Assembly (NCBI GenBank): GCA_023055425.1
Contig: JALGPY010000001.1
Coordinates: 112,635,057 to 112,699,056 of the forward strand
DNA length: 64,000 nucleotides
Direction of reading: 5' to 3'
DNA from: Linanthus parryae
Taxonomy: Eukaryota; Streptophyta; Magnoliopsida; Ericales; Polemoniaceae
Shown: positions 1 to 11,842 of the stretch, in pieces
How the letters are laid out: every line of letters begins with the position of its first letter
How positions within the stretch are numbered: the stretch's first letter is position 1
Notes under the pieces: model-generated
Database searches by the model: none
Seen by the model: only the letters and a program-made list of their open reading frames with translations
What the model was told of the DNA's origin: nothing
Translations under genes and position numbers: made by a program

Positions 1-2748
1 TCTTATTATTGGATAGAACATTAATGTTCACAAATCAGCCCCCGATGAGCCGAAATGTACCAAAGTATTGAGGCCAAGGGGTTTGTTAGAGCTATAGAGT
101 GCTACTTATACTTGTAAGGGTCGCTATGGTATAGGGGTGTCGACACTTAAGTCCTTTTAGCTAATGTTGTGAGCGGGGTTGACGAATGAGCTCCCTTAAC
201 GCTCGGGTGGAATAGGGTTTGATAGACCCTAGAAGGAACCCTTTGTGATTATTTCGTGATCCCTCTGTTTACATCGATCATGATGGTGGCTCTGGACATG
301 CCTCAGCTAAAACTAACGTTTAATTGAACTTGAAAGAAAGTTGTCTACTCTATTGATGTTGTTTGTGGCTCAGATATGCCCTAATCGAAAGAAATGAGTT
401 GAAAAACATTGGCCACACGTGAATTAATATTGTTATCAGTTCAAAGAAATTTGTTTTTTCTGGAGATTCTACTGGTTTATGATTTCCTTTAATACTCGTG
501 GTTTCTTCAAGTTTTAAAGTTGAAAAGTTCTTGACGTGGTTACTTATAATTGTTTATAAATTCCCAATTCTCGAACTTATTAATGTTTCAAATCTCTTGG
601 TTTATTTAAACTTATACTTGCGTGCCACTCATCGCTTTACATGTCGTAGTGTGTACTTACTCAGTTTTTACTGATCAATTTCTTCAAAACTGCGTCGCCT
701 TTTGTCATTTTAAAACCGCATGTCATCATTCAGGATGGGGGATGGGAACGCGTATCGAGACGAAGACGGTTAGCTTAAGCTAGATTACTTAGTAGATCAC
801 ATAGCTTATTTCAATCCCATTACAAATGTAAACTTATCTTCTCAAGATTATTTTATTCATTAACTAAATTGTAATATTCGTGAACTTACTTCTACTTTTG
901 GTTATCGATTGTCACATTAACCCTGAACCGAGATCCCGGGTTGTTTTACATTCACTCTCCCTCCTCTGTGTTGCCGAGAGAAAAACCCACTACCACCAAC
1001 ACCACCAAAACCACCAGCACTTCCTCCATCACCGCCGGCAACCACCTCCACCACAACCCTCTTCTCTTCTCCTCTCCTCCATGATCATCTCCCTCTATAT
1101 ATCTTTCTCTTTTTCGCCTAGAATCAACAGCAGGACCAGCAACAACAATGGCCGAAGGCCACCGTCGAGCAGACTCGGAGGCCCGACCTAACGGGAAACC
1201 CACGGCCACCACAAAAGTCGGCTTCTCTCTCTCCCCTCTGTCCTTCGGCACTCCTCCACCATCCCTGAGGTCTAACGAAGCTAGGAGACGCCCTGAACCG
1301 GCCACTAAGACACCGGAGCACCATAGTTTCCGGCGATTTTCCGACTCGACTTCGGCGAGCAATTCCTCATTCAATCGGTAACCGGTTTTATCGATTTTTG
1401 GCTTGAATCTGCTTGTTTCGATTTAACCTAGAGTTCTAGATCATTAAAATTTCATGGGTATCGAAAGAATCACGCATCAATTTGATGGGTGCTGTACGTG
1501 TGTGTATTGAGAGGGTTATGTTGTACTTTCTGAAAACTTGAGGCCTGTTATGACTTTTCAAAAACTTTGGGGTAGCTTCTTGCCTTATCCTACACTGTAA
1601 TTTTTTTATGATAACAATTTGCTTTGTTTTGTACATTATTATTTGACATTAACTCATAGGCAATTCTAAATAAATATCCGAAATAAATATGTTTTCAATG
1701 GAAATAAAACTGTAGTTAGTTATGATTAAATATCAACAAGTTGTTTTTCTTGAACAATACGTTTTGTATCTATGTAATCAAGAATAAGGTTTCCAAGTGT
1801 CACTTTCATCTTATTTGAACAAATAGTAAGTTTTTAAATAATTATAAACATCTAATAATCACTCTACTTGTTAAAACTAAATATTGTTAGTTGTAAATTG
1901 GGAGTATTAAGAAATGATAGCCATAATTAAATATATCACTATTACGACTTTATGAATTTTTTTTTATATTCCTTAATAAGTGTCCTAAATTTTGTTATAA
2001 TTAGTACTACTTGTTATTAAATAATAAATAGTTGTCCAATAATACTTTAGCAATATTCTTAAAGTGTTATTATATAGTAACCTCCGTTTTTACCCTAAAT
2101 GAATTGTAAGTAAAATATTAATATTTTATTAACCACTATTTAACTAAATATGTATGTCTCCTTAAAATTATTACGTTGGGGATTTGGACTTAGTATTTGA
2201 CCTAGTCGAACGAGCATCCATGCATTTCTTTATTTACAAGTATCACCGTTGTGATTAGAGATTTATAAATTGCATGCGACGGATTCGTAGACGTAGACTA
2301 AGTTGAATTCCCGTGAGGACAACTTTGAACTAATTGTCGTTTCACTTGAGGTGAGTTACAGGCTTAGCCTAGCTCCATTCGTGTCAAATTGCGATGTTTT
2401 GTGCTTGTCTCAAAATATACTTGTGAATTTCATGCTTGGTTGTGGGCCTACTTGCCTAATTGGAAATAGTTGTCGAACTTGCCTTTAATAGATTAAGAGT
2501 CATTATCTTGCTATTCTTGGGAAGCTTAGTGTTTGCTACACTAAATTAGAAAACTATTAATATCGTAATGTGGAAGATTGCATGTATGGGAACTAGAAGT
2601 TGGATATTTGAGAATTCGACTGATCTTAATGTTATGATCGGCTCTGGCCGGAAACGCCGATTCCAGGGAGTTTCCCATGACTGATTGAGTCATGGATCTT
2701 TTGTCGGCTCCGGCCGGAAACACAGACACTGGAGTTCTCCTTGACTAC
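1..2748. other. Gene-poor flank
   Basis: No gene is supported here apart from the weak exon candidate at 1148..1381. The stretch is AT-rich after about 1640. A GC-rich, pyrimidine-rich patch lies at about 940..1380. Two near-identical GGCTC(T/C)GGCCGGAAAC segments occur at about 2640 and 2704. The general look is old LTR or intergenic sequence, but I could not assign it to a family. Confidence 0.4.
1148..1381 (+). CDS. Possible GC-rich first exon (unrecognised)
   Basis: An open frame of 77 codons starts with ATG at 1148 in the only GC-rich patch of the first 2.7 kb. It is preceded by a C/T-rich leader and a TATA-like CTATATAT at about 1093. The predicted peptide is rich in Ser, Pro and Arg and matches no family I recognise. 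The frame closes just after a possible splice donor (GGTAACC near 1379), and the following sequence turns AT-rich like an intron, so this could be a 5' exon. No downstream exon was found. It may equally be the leader of an old LTR element or chance coding. Confidence 0.18.
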   Translation: MAEGHRRADSEARPNGKPTATTKVGFSLSPLSFGTPPPSLRSNEARRRPEPATKTPEHHSFRRFSDSTSASNSSFNR

Positions 2749-3939
2749 TGACGCACGATTACTACGCATTGCTACGCAAGTATACGGTCAAGTAATAAAG
2801 TGGAGTATTTTGGACTCCGAGTTATCGAACCCAAGGGAAGGTGTTTACTATATGTTCTAGATTAGCAATTAAACTTAATCTACCTAAGTAACCGGTAAAA
2901 ATGTTTGTAATTTGAAGTGTTGTCACCCTCAAACAAGTGACTAGCAATAGTAATGAAATAACGCGAGTAAAATGATTTGATGTAAGTCAGAGAAGAGAAA
3001 GCTAGGCTATCTATAGATCACCTAGGTTAGTTTTGACAATTCCGGATTCCATGTACTAACACAATGACTCTTAGTAACCTATGCTGGGTAATGGAGTTGA
3101 CATTCACCTATCGGCCTCGTGTCGTTCTACACAAAGATAACTATTCGTCCCTCTCATGCCAAGTATACTACCTTTGTGTTCTAGCAGGCTAACAACATTG
3201 CAAGGAATAATGTCCTCTCAGACCACCATTCACTAACAACTCATTACGTCCTACTGAATTTACCCTCATCTAGCCATTCCTATTCAACTAACCTCTCAGT
3301 CTAGTCAATTAAGAATGATCTTGTTTACTCATCCCAACTAGGGTAGAGTTGTTTTCACACACTCACTAGCTACGTAGTAATTTCGGGTCATGACTCCTAC
3401 GTTACTAAGAATTAAGCACAATAAACAAGATAATTAGGCTACCAACATCATCATTAAGCCTAGTTCATGATTGAATAGAGAAATAGACAATTCCACATCA
3501 CACATCTTAGCCCTAACTTGTCAATGAAAGAACTCAACATGATGAAAACCAAAACAATAGTGCAGACTGGTCATCGAAAATGAGTAGTATAACTACCGCT
3601 ATGATCAAAATAGTGCAGACTGGTCATCCAAGCTCCTCCAATTCGGCTTCTCTTGACTCCACTTGAGCTCCCATTGTTTCCAAAGTTCGTTCCATGCCTC
3701 CTATCAACCGATTAGCATCCATTCCTGCGAATAAAACATGAACAAACATACCAAGCGATTATATTTGACAAATAACAATACAATATGCATTGAAAACGCC
3801 CGGACTAACAATATAGCACATGGTAGCAACAAGTGATAAAACGACCTAGAATCTCTAACATTGGCCTCAAAACACTCTCCAAATACATATTATCATGTGG
3901 TAAATGCTAAATAATTATAGCCCCTAAAAGGTGCTATCA
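2749..3939 (-). repeat. Degenerate Athila-type LTR
   Basis: This stretch begins with the ACGCAAGTATACGGTC...AAGTAATAAA...GTTATCGAACCCAAGGGA pattern and ends GGTGCTATCA, followed directly by a CCCCCACACTTAC tract. The same order (CAAGTGTACAG, GTCGAACCCAAGGGA, GTTATCA, then CCCCCACAC) marks the intact Athila LTR at 41744..43296. It is therefore read as a diverged LTR of a related element lying on the minus strand. The left boundary is approximate and no target duplication was found. Confidence 0.6.
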
Positions 3940-5400
3940 AGCTCCCCCACACTTACTCTCTTGCTCGTCCCGAGCAACAATGAAGCACACATCCTCCCAC
4001 ACTTGAGACATTGCATACATACAAAAAACCAAACCCAATGCATACCCCACCACTTTGCATACTTAACTTTCCGCTAGCCAACACGACTCACGAATCAATA
4101 CACAAAGACACGACTATGCAAACTACATGATATGTACAATGCAACTCAAGTATGTACAATGCAAGGAATTAAAGAACATATTTTATTTATTTTTAGTAGA
4201 GATTGGGCAATCTCGAAGAACAAACTGGCATGTCATAAGGCTCTCACATACCCTAGAATATTATATAACTTTGGTTATCGGTAGAGCTTGCGGCCAGTTT
4301 TGTCAGATAGAACGGGCACGAACACATAAGTTGCTTCCGCACACTCATCAAACGTATCCCTAGCACTTACCATCCGAGCTATTTATCCACGGGTTTCAAT
4401 TGTTGACGGCTTTAGGACGGGTAGGATAGGATATTTAGAAGAAAAGTCCTAGACGTCATGATATATCTCACAAAACCCGATGCTCACACTCCCTCACCAA
4501 AATCCAAGGAACCCCCCGAACTACTACTCCGGCATCATTCCCTCAATCTTGGTGCAACGCCGTTCTCGCGGACACAAATGTGAAGAAGTGATCTCGAACA
4601 ATAGCTAATCTCCTTTGTCTTCATGAAGTTTAATTTCCGGCTCCCTATTCCATTTCACATTCAACCTTCTGTTTTTTTTTCTCTTCCTTTTTTTCCAATT
4701 TCAACAATAAGAACATGGAGCCGCCAATACTATAGTAATATCCAAGGAGATAAAATATCGAGATAGATAATGTGGGGGTGGAATGTGTCAAATCAATGTA
4801 ATCAAATATAAATGTCGACACCCCCACACTCAATGTAAAGCATAACTCGAACCCGGTAGTCAATGTAACACGTGCTAATTCCAACCAATCCTCCTCATCA
4901 CCTAAGACGTCGAAAATATGAATGAAGTGCAAGCACGTCCTCCTATAAGATCAACCAACCCCACCCCATATCATGCGAAAAAGTATCACGCACTACGGCA
5001 CTCCACATGTGATCGTGGTGTAAGGACACGACTCACCGCCACACAGAAGTGTGCTACCGTCTCTAACTCACCCTCACATACCCTCAAAAGATGACATGTA
5101 AGAATGTCCATTCAAGATGTATCAAATCAGTTCACCCTCTTCTAACCTCCCTAACTCAACTCCCTCTATCATGACGCATAGGAAGGGACCATTCTAACTA
5201 GTGATAGAAGTCACAAGGAACGGCTTCCTAGGCTAGGGGCTGTGAATAAAAGGGGTAAATGGATCAATTGGGATAACTAGTGGACCTAGGCGATGGATTC
5301 GGGATGTGAGGTCCCCATAAAAATCACTCGCACAGCTGTTTCGTTGCCATTACGAGGAGGTAGGACTGAGAATTTCGTTTAAAAATAAATTTCCAAATAC
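3940..5400 (-). mobile_element. Athila-type 3' internal remnant
   Basis: The sequence next to the degenerate LTR follows the intact Athila at 43297..45010 block by block. Shared blocks are the polypurine-tract complement with TTGCTCGTCCCGAGCAA, the GAGATTGGGCAATCTC stretch, ATGTCGACACCCCCACACTC, and GCACAGCTGTT followed by TACGAGG. No pol domain is present, so only the 3' untranslated part of the element survives. It ends somewhere near 5400. Confidence 0.55.
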
Positions 5401-6242
5401 CAGTTGCTGATTTTCAGGCACTGATGTAGAAAATTTTGGACAATATTAGTATGTTGGTTGGAGTTGAACCCCGCTTGTGGGGATTATTTGGTCTGAAGTC
5501 TCCTTATGCTTAATGAATTCCCAATATGTTTGAGAATAGTGAAGATGTTGTATAGTGACTGAGACCACATGTTTCCAGATATCATCTGAACTCACTCATA
5601 TGGTCAAGCTTTCGTGAAGTTAGCATTATTTACATATCTAAGATCATTTTGTAGATTTGTTTCTGTACCTCTTCACCATGAATTGACTTTATTTTATGTG
5701 TAGGACTTTGGATGCATGGTGGTGTTGGAAACTTGTTTTGTCTTATTTACTAGGTTTCACGACAAGTGGTTCATGGCTATGTAGTGATGCTGTAGGTTTC
5801 ATGATTTTAGGGGTGGTAAATATGTAGTATAGGAATTGATTGGAAAGAGTTACTTTGCACGTCATGTATAGAGTATTTACAAACTGAGCTTGAGCTAGAG
5901 GATTGCAACATATTGATGTTGTGGTACTGTGTGATTCCTCTCTTTCTAATAGTACTTTGGTTGTAGGTTCCTGCATTCAGTGAAAAAGCATTGCATTCTC
6001 TTGGTTAGTCATACCGATGTTGTTAATCTGCCTAAGGAAACACAATGTAGTAACGGAAGATGATTAGAAATTCCCAATGCTCTTGAGCAAACTGCTTTTT
6101 TGTTGTTGATCATATCGAAAAGTATGGGGGTAGCAGTGCTATGGGGACTGGAACTAAGTAATGACCTTAACATTTACTACATGTCTTGTACTGTAAGTAG
6201 GGGAAGTGATGATATGAATGTTTGCTTCTTTAAGCATAGTAT
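5401..6242. other. Spacer without recognisable gene
   Basis: AT-rich sequence between the Athila remnant and the copia element. Frames are short and broken. Parts look intron-like (T-rich tracts before AG), but no exon chain could be built. Confidence 0.4.
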
Positions 6243-6247
6243 GTAGA

Positions 6248-6586
6248 TGTTATGACAAGCCACCTCACGAACAATGAACGAATAAAGAAGAACACGAGTA
6301 TTTTACGTGGTTCGCTATCAAAATATTTGCTAACTACCTCCACGGCGGAAAAGCACCCTTTATTCACTTAAGAGGAACAAGACTACAAGAATGTTTTGCA
6401 TACCTAATAATGTGACTACTAGGTTCTTTATATTGTGCTAGGAAATCCCTAAAGTTTCCAAATCCGTTTTGGAAACAACTTGTTTCCTAACTAATCCTCC
6501 ACCGCCTTTGACTTCCAATGTTTCCTAATCAAAGTTGGAAACAATGAGTTTAGCCGCCTTTGACCAATTCAAGGCACCACTCAACA
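6248..6586 (-). repeat. copia 3' LTR
   Basis: On the plus strand this runs TGTTATGACAAG to CCACTCAACA. It matches 10739..11076 almost throughout. Relative to the minus-strand element it is the 3' LTR. Confidence 0.95.
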
Positions 6587-6600
6587 AATCTCCACCTTGA
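6587..6600 (-). other. copia polypurine tract
   Basis: On the minus strand the purine-rich AAGGTGGAGATT lies directly before the 3' LTR. This is the normal position of the plus-strand primer. Confidence 0.75.
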
Positions 6601-6729
6601 CTTGAATTGTCTCGTCAACAGCAGTTGCTCCTCTTCTCGCAAATAAAGCTACATCTTCTCCGCACCCGGTTGTCTCTCGTCACAGAGACTCACTAGACCC
6701 CCACCGGGTCCGACATGCCTCGAAGGGCC

Positions 6730-7311
6730 TCACTGGCTCAAGATGTTGAGCAATTTCAGACAATGCTGGAACTTGCTCTCCGGAACCGGCTTGGTGAACA
6801 TATCCGCGGGGTTGTCAGCAGTCCCCACCTTCATTACCTTGATCCTGCTCTCGTTTCTCAGAAAATGATACCTGACGTCGATATGCTTGGTCCTTTCATG
6901 ATGAACCTGGTCCTTAGTCAAGCAAATCGCACTCAAGCTATCACAGTAGACTATCACCTGATCTTGATGTAGCCCTAGATCATTGACCATTCCCTTTAGC
7001 CAAATTGCCTCCTTTGCTACTTCCGTTAGAGCCATGTACTTCGCCTCCGTGGTGGATAAAGTCGTCGGATGTAGCGTCGCCTTCCAACTCACAACAGATG
7101 CTCCTAGAGCAAATACATAGCCTGTCATTTATCTTCTACTATCAATATCCCCTGCATAGTCCGCATCCGAGAAACCAGCTACCAAGATGTCTTCACTAGC
7201 CCCATAACATAGGCCAATGTCTGGCATACCCTTAAGGTACATGAATATCCGCTTCACCGCCTGCCAATGGTCCCTACCCGGATGAGCCATAAAACGTCCG
7301 GTCGAGTACAA
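6730..7311 (-). pseudogene. copia RNase H
   Basis: Two stretches in one frame, 7311..7129 and 7128..6730, are separated by a stop codon at 7129..7131. They carry a copia RNase H. Visible marks are the SDADYAGD motif, STTEAKYMALTEVAKEAIWL, the YCDS motif, and a HERTKHIDVRYHFLR segment followed by NPADMFTKPVP, which is the classic C-terminal end of copia polyproteins. The protein would degrade RNA in the RNA:DNA hybrid during reverse transcription. The stop and the frameshift just upstream near 7290 separate it from the RT, so no functional product is expected. Confidence 0.9.
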
Positions 7312-8490
7312 ACCATAGCATACATGAGACTTCCAACTGCGCTAGCATATGGAACCTTGGACATGTACTCCTTCTCCTCCCCAGTCTGAACGGTGTACAT
7401 TCCTAGTTTGCTGTTAGTTGTCATAGGAGTATCTATAGCTTTAGCCGATAACATCCCAAATCTTGCCACTATCTTCTTGATGTATCCCTGCTGTGATAAG
7501 AAAAGCTTCTTCGTCTTCCTATCTCTATAGATCTCAACTCCCAATATCTTCCGAGCAGCTCCCAGATCCTTCATTCTCAAATTCCACGCTAAGGGACCTC
7601 TTCAGTTCTCTGATGTCCTTGATATCCCGAGTTGCAATCAGAATATCTTCCACATACAGAACTAGGTAAATACGTGATCCACCATGCAACTATTTGTGGT
7701 ACATGCAACAATCATACTCGCACTTGTGGTAACCAATCTTCAACATGAAGCTGTCAAACCTCTTGTACCATTGCCTCGGTGACTGCTTAAGTCCGTAGAG
7801 AGATCTCTTCAGCTTGCACACGTAGTTCTCTCTTTCGGGAACTTGGAACCCCTCCGGTTGGCTCATGTACATTTCCTCCTCCAACTCTCCGTGCAGGAAA
7901 GCTGTCTTGACATCCAATTGCTCAAGTTCTAGGTCGTGGTGCGCCACTAAAGCTAGTAACACCCGGATAGAAGTATGTCTGGCCACCGGTGAGAAGATCT
8001 CGTTGTAGTCAACTCCCTCTTTCTGACTGAACCCTCTTGCAACTAGCCTTGCCTTATACTTGACGCCCTCTCCAGATGTAGTTCCTTCCTTTCTTCTGAA
8101 AACCCACTTGCAGCTGACTATCTTCCTTCCCGCTGGCAATTTAACAAGCTCCCAAGTCGAGTTCTTGCTAAGAGAATCCATCTCCTCTCCCATTGCGGCA
8201 ATCCATTGTGTTGACTCAGAACTAGATATAGCGGCCTTGTAGGAGGATGGCTCGTCCTCTACCTCTTCCGCTACCTGTAATGCATATCCCACCATACCAT
8301 CATCTCTGTATCTCGCCGGAGGATTTATGACTCTCCTTGGTCTTCCTTCAGCAATACTTTGATGAACCGGTTCCTCTGGTGTAGACGCATCCTCACTATC
8401 AGACTCTTCTGCTTCTTCCTCTTCTGATTCAGGCAGCGGTGTAGGGATTTCGGAATCCTTAGGATCAGTAGGATCCGACTCTCCCTCCAC
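7254..8490 (-). pseudogene. copia reverse transcriptase
   Basis: The minus frame at 8490..7690 holds the RT N-terminal half. Visible segments are WELVKLPAGRKIVSCKWVF, KARLVARGFSQKEGVDYNE, the LDVKTAFLHGEL motif, and SLYGLKQSPRQW. It ends at a TAG near 7688. The same frame then reads the catalytic block, but the YVDD tetrad is YVED at 7645..7656 because the GAT codon for the first aspartate is GAA (plus strand TTC at 7648..7650). A frameshift near 7580 leads to the KDLGAARKILG segment and a further shift follows near 7290. An acidic linker rich in Glu and Ser precedes the RT at about 8490..8300. Confidence 0.92.
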
Positions 8491-9347
8491 CTTCTTCTTG
8501 CACCTCCAAGCTCCACTTCCACGGAGTTCTTCAACATATGAGTCTCATCAAAGACTACACTTCTGCTAAGTATAATCTTGTTGTCTGCCCATATCTTGTA
8601 TCCCTTCACACCTGTTCTGAAACCCATGAATACTCCGTTCTTAGCTCTTGGTTCTAGTTTGCCATCATCAACGTGATAATAGGCAACACAACCAAAAACT
8701 CTCAAATCCGAGTAATCCACTGCATTACCGGTCCAGACTTCCATAGGAATCTTGCATCCTATACATGTGTGCGGGCTCCGATTTATGAGATAGCATGCCA
8801 TGGAAACTGCCTCTCCCCAGAAACCTCTAGAAAGACCTGCATTCGAAAGCATGCACCTTGCTTTCGCTAAAAGTGTTTGATTCATTCTCTCGGCTACACC
8901 ATTCTGCTGCGGTGTGTGCCGGACGGTGTGATGGCATGCTATTTTGTGATCCTTGCAGAATCCATCAAACTCTAATGAACAAAACTCTAAGCCGTTGTCC
9001 GTGCGCAGCCTCTTCACCTTCTTTCCCACCTGATTCTCTACTAGCGTCTTCCACTCCTTGAATCTTGCGAATGCTTCACTCTTGTGCTTCATCACGAATA
9101 TCCAAGTCATCCTGGAGTAGTCGTCTATGATGCTTAGAAAATACATGTACCCGCCAATCGCCTCAACTCGAGATGGACCCCAGCAATCCGAATGGATATA
9201 ATCAAGAGTGCCTTTCGTTCTATGAATCGCCTTAGGGAACTTGCTACGCTGTAGCTTCCCATACACGCAGTGCTCACAAAACCCTAGGCTCTTGGGCGCA
9301 TGCCCGGTGAGATCCTTTCTTGTGAAGTTCTTGCATTCCACGTTCAC
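8491..9347 (-). pseudogene. copia integrase
   Basis: This minus-strand frame encodes the integrase core. CEHCVYGK supplies the end of the zinc-binding region. The catalytic triad residues sit in HSDCWGP, RTDNGLEF, and PQQNGVAERMNQTL, so D, D and E are all present. The C-terminal LRVFGCVAYYHV and KNGVFMGF segments follow. Its role would be insertion of the cDNA into the genome. It is joined to its neighbours by frameshifts near 9300 and 8500, so it is not translated as part of an intact polyprotein. Confidence 0.92.
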
Positions 9348-9907
9348 TCATATGCCACAGCTTGGTTAGATCAGCTTCCTTAATCTCGGCTGAGACAACT
9401 CCAGCAGAACCTGTGATCGTCGAACCTTGCAACATGTACAAAGTTCCATTCTTGACTCCCCTGAGAATCACCTTAGAACCCTTGCAGACTTGTAGATCTC
9501 CACCTTCACCTTTGAAACTGTATCCCTTGCTGTCGAGTAGACTCAAGGAGATCAGATTCTTCTTAATATGTGGTACATGCCTGACTTGCTCTAAAGTACA
9601 TAACTTCCCTTCATTCGTATTCAATCTAACTGAGCCGCTCCCAATCACCTTACAGACGGCTCCGTTTGCCATATAGACAGACCCCATCCGTTTGGTTGTA
9701 CGTCGAGAATAGCTCCTTGTTAGAGCAAATATGATAGGAAGCTCCGGAATCAAGGACCCACGCATCCTGAGAGTGCGTGACAACATCCGCCATTAGAATG
9801 TAATTATCCTCAGACGAGTTACCTTGTTCTGCTACGGCTGCGGATCCATTCTGCCCCTGTTGACCTCGTTTCGGACAATATTCTTCCAGTGCCCCTTTTC
9901 CTTGCAA
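9274..9907 (-). pseudogene. copia protease and pre-integrase
   Basis: Two overlapping minus frames, 9907..9650 and 9786..9274, carry this region. The first completes the gag zinc knuckle (the KGHWKEYC end) and holds the aspartic protease signature DSGASYHI. The second holds the protease C-terminal part (VRHVPHIKKNLISLSLLD) and the GAG-pre-integrase motif LWHMSERGMQELHKKG. A +/-1 shift near 9700 separates them. The protease would process the polyprotein inside the virus-like particle. The frame change makes this copy non-functional. Confidence 0.88.
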
Positions 9908-10629
9908 AAGTCACAAACATCCTTGGGTAACTTAGAACCTGAGAACTGCTTCTTCTTGTTCTTCTTACCCTTCTTGCTTCCCCCCGTTGCCATCAGTCCG
10001 GAAGCATGGTCCTCTATACCTGTGCTTGCACCCTTATGGCGCAGTTCCCTAGCATGGAGCGCCGATCTCACCTCCTCTAGGGATAAGTCGTCCTTGTTCA
10101 CAATGAACGACTGCACGAAGTTCTCATACGATGGAGGTAACGAGATAAATAACAAAATTGCAACATCCTCATCCTCCACGTTCTCGCCAATATTACGCAA
10201 ATCTAACAGAATTGTGTTCAATTGATCAAGATGGTCCTTGAGAGTCGTACCTTCGAGCATCCGCAGGGTGAAGAGCCTTTGCTTTAGAATCAACTTGCTA
10301 GTGAGACTCTTCGTCATGTAGAGACTCTCCAACTTGAGCCAGAGCTTCGCTGCTTCCTTCTGATCTGCGATCTCGATGATCACGTCATCCGATAAGCACA
10401 GCATAATCGTTGCGTGTGCCTTCTCCTCCATCGCCTTGAACTCCGCTGATGCAACATTCATGCCTCCCTTGTCCGCAGTCAAAGGTTCCCAAAAGCCTTG
10501 CGATTTGAGCAAAGCCTCCATCTTTATCTTCCACAGACTGAAGTTGTTCCCTCCTGTGAACCTGTCGATCTTCAACATCGATACGGACATCGTTCTTGGT
10601 GGATCTTGAACTCTAGTTGCGTGCTCCAC
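9832..10629 (-). pseudogene. copia gag
   Basis: A 265-codon minus frame starts at ATG 10629, about 95 nt after the primer-binding site. It shows the usual copia gag opening (FTGGNNFSLWKIKMEALL), the long helical UBN2/gag region with YMTKSLTSKLILKQRLF and LPPSYENFVQSF, a Lys-rich stretch, and the start of a CCHC zinc knuckle (CDFCKEKGHW). A frameshift near 9890 breaks the knuckle, and its last cysteine is read in the neighbouring frame. The product would form the particle and bind the element RNA. Confidence 0.9.
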
Positions 10630-10723
10630 CTAGATCGCAAAACCCTAGCTTTGATTTCACCAAGTTGCAAAACCCTAGCTTTGCTCCGCCTTGGTCTTGA
10701 TCTTGAAACACCGCCAAACCCGA

Positions 10724-10735
10724 GCTCTGATACCA
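10724..10735 (-). other. copia primer-binding site
   Basis: On the minus strand this reads TGGTATCAGAGC, complementary to the 3' end of plant initiator tRNA-Met. It lies three bases inside the 5' LTR. Confidence 0.93.
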
Positions 10736-10738
10736 GTT

Positions 10739-11076
10739 TGTTATGACAAGCCACCTCACGAAAATGAACGAATAAAGAAGAACACGTGTATTTTACGTGG
10801 TTCGCTAGCAAAATATTTGCTAACTACCTCCACGGCGGAAAAGAACCCTTTATTCACTTAAGAGGAACAAGACTACAAGAATGTTTTGCATACCTAATAA
10901 TGTGACTACTAGGTTCTTTATATAGTGCTAGGAAATCCCCAAAGTTTCCAAATCCGTTTTGGAAACAACTTGTTTCCTAACTAATCCTCCACCGCCTTTG
11001 ACTTCCAATGTTTCCTAATCAAAGTTGGAAACAATGAGTTTAGCCGCCTTTGACCAATTCAAGGCACCACTCAACA
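10739..11076 (-). repeat. copia 5' LTR
   Basis: Near-identical copy of 6248..6586. Differences seen by eye include CACGTGTA against CACGAGTA, CGCTAGC against CGCTATC, and TATATAG against TATATTG. Confidence 0.95.
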
Positions 11077-11081
11077 GTAGA

Positions 11082-11842
11082 CCTGAAAAAATGGTGAGTT
11101 TGTTGGATTTGGTTTAGACTATATTAAGTCTGCTCCCAAATAGGTAATGTCCAAGAAAGATCATTAATTGGCCCTTGCCAACAACAATTCCCAAAACCCA
11201 AACCCAGAATCTCTGCCCTCAAATCCCTTTGCCTCGAATTGAAAACTCATTCCAAATAACAAGTTCATAGGGCATGGCCGCCGCTGTCCTCCATCATCGC
11301 CGTCCTCGATCCTCGAACTTTTCACTCAAATGACCTTATCGCAGTCGAAATAAAACGCAAGTAACCTCCATTTATAGCAAAACCCAACGGATCGTTTTAA
11401 AATTGATTCCTGGAGGATCAGTTTCAAGCTTTGAAACCGACACATAAAAGATTGGCAAGTATCGGTTTCAAGTATACAAACCGTCACACCAAGTATTAGT
11501 TTTCAGCATGTTGTTGGGAACCTCTAAACCGACGCTTTCGGTTTCAGAGAATGAAACCCATACAGCCATACTTGAAGTGTCGGTTTTCGAAAAGTATCGG
11601 TTTCAAAAGGAGCCTATTTTAGTGTTTGGGGCCGAGCAGGGGGGGGGGGTTATTTCTTTTTTTTCACTCAAATTGATAAGCTCATTTGAGTGAAAATTTC
11701 TTCGATCCCCTAATGTTCAAATCGTACTTGAAACATGATTTCTTTATTTTTGTTTTTTGTTTTCAGGAAATAGAAATAAGAAAAGTTCGTCTTGTTTTGG
11801 ACAAAAAATAATTTTTTTTACAGTATATGATATTTTTCTTAT
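11082..11842. other. Spacer with CGGTTTC repeats
   Basis: No gene is supported. Between 11319 and 11696 there is a 15-bp inverted repeat (TTTTCACTCAAATGA at 11319..11333, its complement at 11682..11696) enclosing many CGGTTTC and GAAACCG words. A G-run (about 10 G) sits near 11640. Confidence 0.45.

Larger units (their letters stand above)
6248..11076 (-). mobile_element. Ty1/copia element, complete but inactivated
   Basis: Two direct repeats, 6248..6586 and 10739..11076, bound a 4.8-kb element that starts TG and ends CA. A perfect 5-bp target duplication GTAGA lies at 6243..6247 and 11077..11081. Domain order on the minus strand is gag, zinc knuckle, protease, GAG-pre-integrase, integrase, reverse transcriptase, RNase H, with integrase before RT, which defines Ty1/copia. 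At least five frameshifts and two in-frame stops break the polyprotein, and the RT catalytic motif is altered. By eye the LTRs differ at about six substitutions plus one indel in 339 bp, so the insertion is moderately old. Confidence 0.95.

Noticed and set aside
952..1374. Minus frame opposite the GC-rich patch
   Set aside because: Low-complexity Val/Glu/Arg text from CCA-rich repeats on the other strand. No support as a gene.
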